Part shown: positions 59,350 through 64,000 of the stretch, one piece after another
How the letters are laid out: the number at the start of each line of letters is the position of its first letter
Numbering within the stretch: the stretch's first letter is position 1
Source of the DNA: Pseudidiomarina insulisalsae
GTDB lineage: Bacteria; Pseudomonadota; Gammaproteobacteria; Enterobacterales; Alteromonadaceae
Assembly: GCF_003987065.1 (NCBI RefSeq)
Contig: NZ_PIPY01000007.1
Location: forward strand, 140,992 to 204,991
Direction of reading: 5' to 3'
DNA: 64,000 nt
Position numbers and translations under genes: made by a program
The notes under the pieces: model-generated
Databases searched by the model: none
What the model was told of the DNA's origin: nothing
Seen by the model: only the letters and a program-made list of their open reading frames with translations

Positions 59350-60299
59350 GATGCTGCGCCCAATTGTTGCAAGGTGCGGTCCAGGACATCGTCCAATGGC
59401 GCCTCGACGGTGATTTCTTTACCACTTTGCGGATGCCGGAAGCTTAACCGTTGCGCATGCAGAAATAACCGGTTCAGCCCTAGCTCTCGCATGAGCCCGT
59501 CAAATACCGGATCACCGTACTTATCATCGCAAGCAATCGGATGACCGGCATGCAGTGCGTGCACGCGAATTTGATGGGTGCGCCCGGTAATGGGCGAGGC
59601 TTCGACCAGCGTGCTATTGGCAAACTTACGTACGACCCGGAAACGGGTCTCCGACGGTTTACCGGCAACATCCACGCGCACCACCCGCTCACCTGACTTT
59701 AAGGTGTTTTTCAGCAGCGGTGCCGCGATCAGTTTGACATGCGCCTGCCAATGCCCGCGCACCAGTGCCAGATAGCGCTTATCCATGGTCTTATTGCGCA
59801 ACTGCTCATGCAGTGAACGCAGTGCAGAACGCCGCTTTGAAACCAAAATGCAGCCGCTGGTTTCACGGTCCAGTCGATGCACTAGCTCAAGATGCTTCGC
59901 TTCAGGACGTAATGCCCGCAAACTTTCAATCAGCCCAAACTGCAATCCTGAACCGCCGTGAACCGCCAGCCCGGCAGGCTTGTTCAGCACCATCAGCAGA
60001 TCGTCCTCATACAGCACCTGATCATTCAGCGCCTGTACTTGATCCAGTTTGGCTGAAGGTAAGGGATTACGCTCGGCAACCCGCACCGGCGGTATGCGCA
60101 CTTCATCACCGGCTTGTAAACGATAGTCCGGTTTCGCGCGCTTTTTATTTACCCGCACTTCACCTTTACGCAAGATTCGGTAGACCAGTGATTTGGGTAC
60201 ACCTTTTAGTTGCGCAAGCAAAAAATTATCAATGCGTTGGTCAGCGTAATCGGCGTCGATAGTCAACCAACGAACTTGTTGTTGTGTCGTGTCGTTCAT
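59346..60299 (-). CDS. rluC: 23S rRNA pseudouridine 955/2504/2580 synthase RluC
   Basis: 317 aa from ATG 60299 (E. coli 319). An N-terminal S4 domain (about residues 17-75: [30 protein letters not shown]) precedes the catalytic domain with [15 protein letters not shown] (catalytic Asp about residue 140) and [13 protein letters not shown]. Divergent from rne, as in E. coli. An upstream in-frame ATG would add 8 residues without support. Confidence 0.96.
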   Translation of the reverse strand: MNDTTQQQVRWLTIDADYADQRIDNFLLAQLKGVPKSLVYRILRKGEVRVNKKRAKPDYRLQAGDEVRIPPVRVAERNPLPSAKLDQVQALNDQVLYEDDLLMVLNKPAGLAVHGGSGLQFGLIESLRALRPEAKHLELVHRLDRETSGCILVSKRRSALRSLHEQLRNKTMDKRYLALVRGHWQAHVKLIAAPLLKNTLKSGERVVRVDVAGKPSETRFRVVRKFANSTLVEASPITGRTHQIRVHALHAGHPIACDDKYGDPVFDGLMRELGLNRLFLHAQRLSFRHPQSGKEITVEAPLDDVLDRTLQQLGAAS

Positions 60300-60361
60300 A
60301 GACGCGCAGTTTAACATTATCAAAAGAGCCTGACTGCAATTTTTGCAGCAATTAATTTAAC

Positions 60362-60391
60362 TTGTGCTGATCAGCCGTTTCATGGGATAAT
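60362..60391 (+). promoter_or_regulatory. Predicted rne promoter
   Basis: TTGTGC (60362-60367), 18-bp spacer, GATAAT (60386-60391). It predicts a start near 60398 and a leader of about 418 nt, comparable with the 361-nt rne leader of E. coli. Confidence 0.55.
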
Positions 60392-60397
60392 CGGGCT

Positions 60398-60815
60398 TCC
60401 GGAAAAAGCCGCACCGGTGTAGTTTGAGAGCGGTTCGCGAACTGAAAACAGTCAACAACGCGAGAAACAATACAAGAAATTAGTTGTGGCTTGGCACAAG
60501 GCTAGCAATAGCAACACAACTTCCACTTCACGATACGACCTGCGCAGTGCGCACGCTCGAGATCCTGATGGCATGGAACCGAACAGTCACCAAGCCACGT
60601 CATGTTAAAGCATCATTTGCGATGACACGGTACGAACACAAGCTTATTTCGGCTTGGTAACCAATTGCGTACCTCACGTTGGTGTCAGTTTACACAACGG
60701 GAGGTGTCATTCCACGCTGCGACAGCGCGATGGCAGTCTACAATTCAATCTCGAAATAGCGATGGCGAAGACGCCTTCGTACTGTGTTGTGGCACAAAAA
60801 ATAAGAGTCACAACC
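60398..60815 (+). promoter_or_regulatory. Long structured 5' leader of rne (probable autoregulatory region)
   Basis: No credible ORF is found here; the frame open from 60654 lacks RNase E similarity before 60816. Visible folds include TGCGCA-G-TGCGCA (60540-60552) and a bulged stem-loop at 60671-60705 (ACCTC/GAGGT, GTTG/CAAC, TGT/ACA). Close to the start are CAAGC/GGCTTG-type pairing (about 60640-60657) and CGAAG-ACGC-CTTCG (60768-60781). In E. coli the rne leader binds RNase E and lets the enzyme limit its own mRNA; the same role is inferred. Confidence 0.6.
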
Positions 60816-63800
60816 ATGAAAAGAATGTTGATCAATGCAACCCAGCAAGAAGAGCTGCGTGTCGCTTTGGTGGACGGGCAGCGTTTATACGATTTAGATA
60901 TCGAAAGCCCGGGCCACGAACAAAAGAAAGCCAATATCTACAAGGGTAAAATTACCCGTATCGAACCTAGCCTGGAAGCCGCTTTCGTTGATTACGGTGC
61001 TGAGCGCCATGGCTTCCTCCCGCTGAAAGAAATCGCAAAAACCTACTTCCCTGAAGGCTATACATTCTCCGGCCGCCCTAATATCAAAGATGTTGTTAAA
61101 GAAGGCCAGGAAGTCATCGTCCAAATCGATAAAGAAGAGCGCGGACAAAAAGGAGCTGCGCTGACCACCTTTATCTCTCTGGCAGGTAGCTATTTGGTAC
61201 TGATGCCAAACAACCCGCGGGCCGGTGGTATTTCACGCCGCATTGAAGGCGATGAGCGCACCGAATTAAAAGACGCCATGAAAGACCTGCAATTGCCGGA
61301 CGGAATGGGTCTGATTGTACGTACCGCAGGGGTTGGCAAATCAGCCGAAGAGCTGGAGTGGGATCTGAACGTTCTGGTACATCACTGGAGCGCTATCGAA
61401 AAGGCCGCAGCAGAGCGCCGTGCGCCCTTCCTGATCCATCAGGAAAGCAACGTTGTGTTCCGCGCTATCCGCGACTACCTGCGCCGTGACATTGGTGAAG
61501 TACTGATTGATAACCCGAAAGTCTACGAACAGGTGCGTGAACACGTTGCGCTGATTCGCCCGGACTTTGTCAATCGCGTGAAAACCTACCAGGGCGACGT
61601 GCCGCTGTTTAATCATTACCAGATTGAAAGCCAGATCGAATCAGCATTTCAGCGTGAAGTGCGCCTGCCTTCAGGCGGGTCTATTGTGATTGACCCTACT
61701 GAAGCTCTGACCTCTATCGATATCAACTCAGCGCGCGCGACCAAAGGTGGGGACATTGAGGAAACCGCGTTCCAGACCAATCTGGAAGCAGCTGAGGAAA
61801 TTGCCCGTCAGTTACGTCTGCGTGATGTTGGTGGCCTGGTGGTCATCGATTTCATTGATATGACACCAGTGAAGCATCAGCGCGAAGTTGAGAACCGTTT
61901 ACGCGACAGCCTGAAGCAGGATCGCGCCCGTATTCAGGTTGCCCGTATCTCACGCTTCGGCCTGTTAGAAATGTCACGGCAGCGCTTGCGCCCTTCATTG
62001 GGTGAATCTTCAAATCACGTCTGTCCGCGTTGTGATGGCCACGGTACCATCCGTTCGGCAGAGTCACTGGCGCTTTCAATCTTGCGTCTGATTGAAGAAG
62101 AAGCACTCAAAGATAACACCATCCAAGTTCAGGCACAGGTGCCGGTCACGGTCGCCACCTACCTGCTTAATGAAAAGCGTAAAGCCATTGCCGAAGTTGA
62201 AAAACGCCACTCGGTATCGGTGCTGGTCATTCCGAATCCGCATCTGGAAACACCACATTTTGATGTGAAACGTTTGCGCAGCGACGAAGTTGAAGAAGCC
62301 AATAGCTTTACCCTGATCGAGAAGCCTGAAGACGCCGCAACCGAAGTTGTGCTGAACAAAGACAAACCGAGCTTTGAAGAGCCAGCGTTAAAAGGCCTGC
62401 AAGCGCCGGCGACGCCCGCACCGACGCCTGCACCTGCAGCGCCGGCGGCGAAGAAAGCCGGTACACCATCACTGTTGCAGCGCCTGGGTAAATGGTTAAG
62501 CGACCTGTTTGGCGGTGAAGAAAAAGAAGAAGAGCAAAAGAAACAGCAGCAACGCCGCAGTCGTGATGGTGGTGCCAACCGCCGTGGCGGACGTAATCAG
62601 CGTGGCAACAACCGTCGCCGTGGCCAGCAACGTGGTCGCGCACGCGATGAAGACAAAAAAGCTGAAGCAAAAGCTGAAGGCGCTAAAGCTACGGATAAAG
62701 CCGCTACCCCTGGCGAGCAGCGCGCTGAGCCAAAAGGTGAGCAAAAGCGCCGTGGTGGTCGCGGTCGCAACCGTCAGCAAGGCGCTGAGCAACAGAAGCC
62801 AGAGCAACAAAAAGCCAAAGAGAGTGCCAGCACGAAAGAAAGCGCTCAGGAGCAAGCACCGAAACCACGTCGTCAGCGTCGCAAGCTGGAGAAGTCGGTT
62901 CGCGTGAGCAAAGCCGATGCCGGAACCGCGCCAGTTGCGGAAACTGCGCCTAAAGCAAAAGAAGCAACGCCCAAGGCGGAAGCCAGCAAACCTGCTGCGC
63001 CAAAAGCGGCCGAGCCGAAAAAGGAACAGGCAGCAGAGCAGCAAGCGAGCGAAGCTAAGAAAGCGCCAAAAGCCGAACCGAAAGCCGAATCGAAAGCCGA
63101 AGCGAAAGCCGCAGAAGCAGAAACCAAGCCGACTGAAGCTGAGGTTAAAACTGCTGCTGAGCAGCGTGAAGCAGCGCCGGCTAAAGCACAACCAACTGCG
63201 GAAAAATCTGCAGATGGTAGCACCGTTCCTAGTCTGACCATCGATGGCCCAGACGTGGAAGAAACGCCGGAAGAAACGCTGGAAGAAATACCGAAAGAAA
63301 CTGCGGAACAAGCGCCGGATGAGGCCACTGAAGAGAAGCGTGAAGGTCGTAACCGTTCGCGCCGTAGTCCTCGTCATCAGCGTGCTGCCGGCCAGCGTCG
63401 CAAAGACGAGAAAGCTGCTGAGCAGACCGATGACGCGTTGACAGAAAGTGACGCCGGGAACGCGCCAGAAGCAGAACAGGCACCAGAGAAGGCTCCAGAG
63501 CAAGTTCCAGAGACGGCAGCTGAGCAAGCCGCGGAAGATGTGCCAGTACCAGCACCAGCAGAGCGCCCGGCAGAAGCCATGGTCGAGCGCCCGGCGGAAG
63601 AAGCGCCGGCCGCAGCCAAGGTGCCCTCCTCGCGCCGTGGCAAGGTAGTCAGCGCGCCAATGGCAAAAGCCACAGCAGCACCTCGCTCGGATGACTTTGC
63701 CCCACTGGCAGTTGCTGACGACAGCAACCGCGTCAGTATCAACAAAGCCAGCCGCGTTGCGAGTCTGACGCAGGCAAGCGCTACCGCGCAGTCTGACATG

Positions 63801-63821
63801 GCGAAGTGTACCCCGCAGTAA
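60816..63821 (+). CDS. rne: Ribonuclease E
   Basis: 1001 aa from ATG 60816, whose [21 protein letters not shown] is the near-invariant gammaproteobacterial start. There is an S1 domain (about 37-120), a 5'-sensor and DNase-I-like core with catalytic Asp residues in [13 protein letters not shown] and VVIDFIDM (about 303 and 346), and the Zn-link CPRC (about 404). An amphipathic membrane-anchor helix [15 protein letters not shown] lies near residues 552-566. Then come an Arg-rich RNA-binding region (about 585-615), a Lys/Ala/Glu-repeat disordered stretch, and an AR2-like [14 protein letters not shown] (about 846). It is the core of the RNA degradosome. Confidence 0.97.
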   Translation: MKRMLINATQQEELRVALVDGQRLYDLDIESPGHEQKKANIYKGKITRIEPSLEAAFVDYGAERHGFLPLKEIAKTYFPEGYTFSGRPNIKDVVKEGQEVIVQIDKEERGQKGAALTTFISLAGSYLVLMPNNPRAGGISRRIEGDERTELKDAMKDLQLPDGMGLIVRTAGVGKSAEELEWDLNVLVHHWSAIEKAAAERRAPFLIHQESNVVFRAIRDYLRRDIGEVLIDNPKVYEQVREHVALIRPDFVNRVKTYQGDVPLFNHYQIESQIESAFQREVRLPSGGSIVIDPTEALTSIDINSARATKGGDIEETAFQTNLEAAEEIARQLRLRDVGGLVVIDFIDMTPVKHQREVENRLRDSLKQDRARIQVARISRFGLLEMSRQRLRPSLGESSNHVCPRCDGHGTIRSAESLALSILRLIEEEALKDNTIQVQAQVPVTVATYLLNEKRKAIAEVEKRHSVSVLVIPNPHLETPHFDVKRLRSDEVEEANSFTLIEKPEDAATEVVLNKDKPSFEEPALKGLQAPATPAPTPAPAAPAAKKAGTPSLLQRLGKWLSDLFGGEEKEEEQKKQQQRRSRDGGANRRGGRNQRGNNRRRGQQRGRARDEDKKAEAKAEGAKATDKAATPGEQRAEPKGEQKRRGGRGRNRQQGAEQQKPEQQKAKESASTKESAQEQAPKPRRQRRKLEKSVRVSKADAGTAPVAETAPKAKEATPKAEASKPAAPKAAEPKKEQAAEQQASEAKKAPKAEPKAESKAEAKAAEAETKPTEAEVKTAAEQREAAPAKAQPTAEKSADGSTVPSLTIDGPDVEETPEETLEEIPKETAEQAPDEATEEKREGRNRSRRSPRHQRAAGQRRKDEKAAEQTDDALTESDAGNAPEAEQAPEKAPEQVPETAAEQAAEDVPVPAPAERPAEAMVERPAEEAPAAAKVPSSRRGKVVSAPMAKATAAPRSDDFAPLAVADDSNRVSINKASRVASLTQASATAQSDMAKCTPQ

Positions 63822-63853
63822 ATTGGGATACGCTCTGCTCACGCCAGAGCATA

Positions 63854-63873
63854 AAAAAACCGGGCTTGATGCC
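63854..63873 (+). terminator. Truncated rne terminator (left arm, loop and first bases of the right arm)
   Basis: AAAAAACCGGGC (63854-63865), loop TTGAT, GCC (63871-63873), then the IS end. An intact terminator would continue GCCCGG followed by T residues. The sequence switches to the IS4-type terminus exactly inside the right arm. Confidence 0.6.
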
Positions 63874-63935
63874 TAATGCCGATCAGTTAAGAAATATTTT
63901 AGCGATCGCTTGACCGATCCTCCCAATAGATCAGA

Positions 63936-63971
63936 ATCCGTAGTTAGTTAACACTGGCTACGGATTTTTTT
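63936..63971 (+). terminator. IS-internal terminator abutting the transposase start codon
   Basis: ATCCGTAG (63936-63943), 14-nt loop, CTACGGAT (63958-63965), seven T (63965-63971); the transposase ATG is the very next base. It would stop transcripts entering from rne and hides any ribosome-binding site, the kind of protection against outside transcription known for some insertion sequences. Confidence 0.75.
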
Positions 63972-64000
63972 ATGCAACTTACTACAGCGCTGGCAATGGC
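63972..64000 (+). CDS. IS4-family transposase (first codons only)
   Basis: ATG at 63972 opens MQLTTALAMA before the window ends. Only ten residues are visible, so the identity rests on the IS4-type terminus upstream rather than on the protein. Confidence 0.5.

Larger units (their letters stand above)
63874..64000 (+). mobile_element. IS4-family insertion sequence, left end (cut by window edge)
   Basis: The sequence from 63874 begins TAATGCCGATCAGTTAAG and includes CTTGACCGATCC (63909-63920), which I recognise as the terminal inverted repeat and subterminal motif of IS4-type elements. A transposase reading frame opens at 63972. IS4 elements usually make 11-13 bp target duplications; the right end is outside the window. 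Confidence 0.75.

Noticed and set aside
60654..60815. 54-residue N-terminal extension of RNase E
   Set aside because: The extension has no RNase E similarity, contains part of the leader hairpins, and the invariant [14 protein letters not shown] start lies at 60816.
63067..63108. Short direct repeats (about 12 bp, four copies) that might look like a small array
   Set aside because: They encode an in-frame Ala-Glu-x-Lys repeat of RNase E and have no spacers, so they are not CRISPR or intergenic repeats.
62496..63842. 448-codon open frame on the minus strand opposite the rne C-terminal region
   Set aside because: It is a shadow of the repetitive Lys/Ala/Glu/Arg coding of RNase E. The translation is rich in Phe, Arg, Cys and Leu with no fold-like pattern and no ribosome-binding site.
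63832..63850. GCTCTG/CAGAGC hairpin after the rne stop as a terminator
   Set aside because: It is followed by A residues rather than T on the plus strand; the better candidate is the following CCGGGC arm interrupted by the IS.

Overview
The window is an ordinary-looking stretch of chromosome from an aerobic gammaproteobacterium. Gene orders match the group: mnmA-hflD-purB; yceD-rpmF-plsX-fabH-fabD-fabG-acpP; pabC-mltG-tmk-holB-tatD; and bioA divergent from bioB-F-C-D. Together with a uspE-ttcA neighbourhood beside a cbb3 oxidase cluster, a leucine dehydrogenase and an amino-acid-centred gene set, this points to Alteromonadales, most likely Idiomarinaceae. The family assignment is an inference from gene content and order; no search was run. 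No rRNA, tRNA, CRISPR array, prophage or defence island is visible. The only mobile element is an IS4-family element cut by the right edge.

Layout. 1-408: start of a secreted protein (minus strand) and a gene-free stretch. 409-5101: RND efflux operon (adaptor, permease) ending in a secreted SRPBCC protein. 5172-7151: SPFH/NfeD membrane pair and a small lipoprotein. 7327-14466: cbb3 oxidase genes ccoNOQP, a terminator, then assembly genes ccoH, ccoI, ccoS and a TauE/SafE-like protein. 14531-16480: uspE and ttcA. 16452-18166: Bax-like glucosaminidase and an unknown membrane protein. 18259-23219: rluE, then mnmA-hflD-purB-roxA. 23234-24950: DUF4826 gene and leucine dehydrogenase behind a perfect 18-bp palindrome. 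24959-31394: ydiJ-ppsA operon divergent from ppsR. 31402-34514: DUF1338 protein, class II DAHP synthase, HtpX. 34649-40442: pepE and the biotin genes. 40531-46954: asnS, a nitroreductase, sppA, ansA, an NSS transporter. 46951-48592: prpD behind its own promoter and a terminator-containing leader. 48631-53144: pabC-mltG-tmk-holB-pilZ-tatD (minus strand). 53209-57986: fatty-acid/phospholipid operon. 58049-60299: rluC, a HAD phosphatase and maf. 60362-63821: RNase E with a leader of about 420 nt. 63874-64000: left end of an IS4-family element that splits what looks like the rne terminator.

How the genes fit together. The biotin cluster (bioD, C, F, B, A), plsX-fabHDG-acpP and the L32/YceD genes feed fatty-acid and membrane synthesis. 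Leucine dehydrogenase, asparaginase, the NSS symporter, PrpD, the DUF1338 protein, YdiJ and PEP synthase with its regulator fit a life on amino acids followed by gluconeogenesis. The cbb3 oxidase is the terminal oxidase for that metabolism.

The most unusual points are regulatory. (1) A strong intrinsic terminator with a preceding hairpin lies only about 30 nt before prpD and downstream of a plausible promoter, so prpD must be controlled by read-through, or the promoter makes a roughly 90-nt small RNA. (2) The IS4-family insertion interrupts the rne terminator and carries its own terminator hairpin directly against the transposase start codon. (3) fabF is absent between acpP and pabC, and pabC sits behind a strong terminator with no room for a promoter. 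(4) fnr/etrA and ccoG are absent where relatives often have them. (5) A LiuR-like palindrome precedes leucine dehydrogenase.
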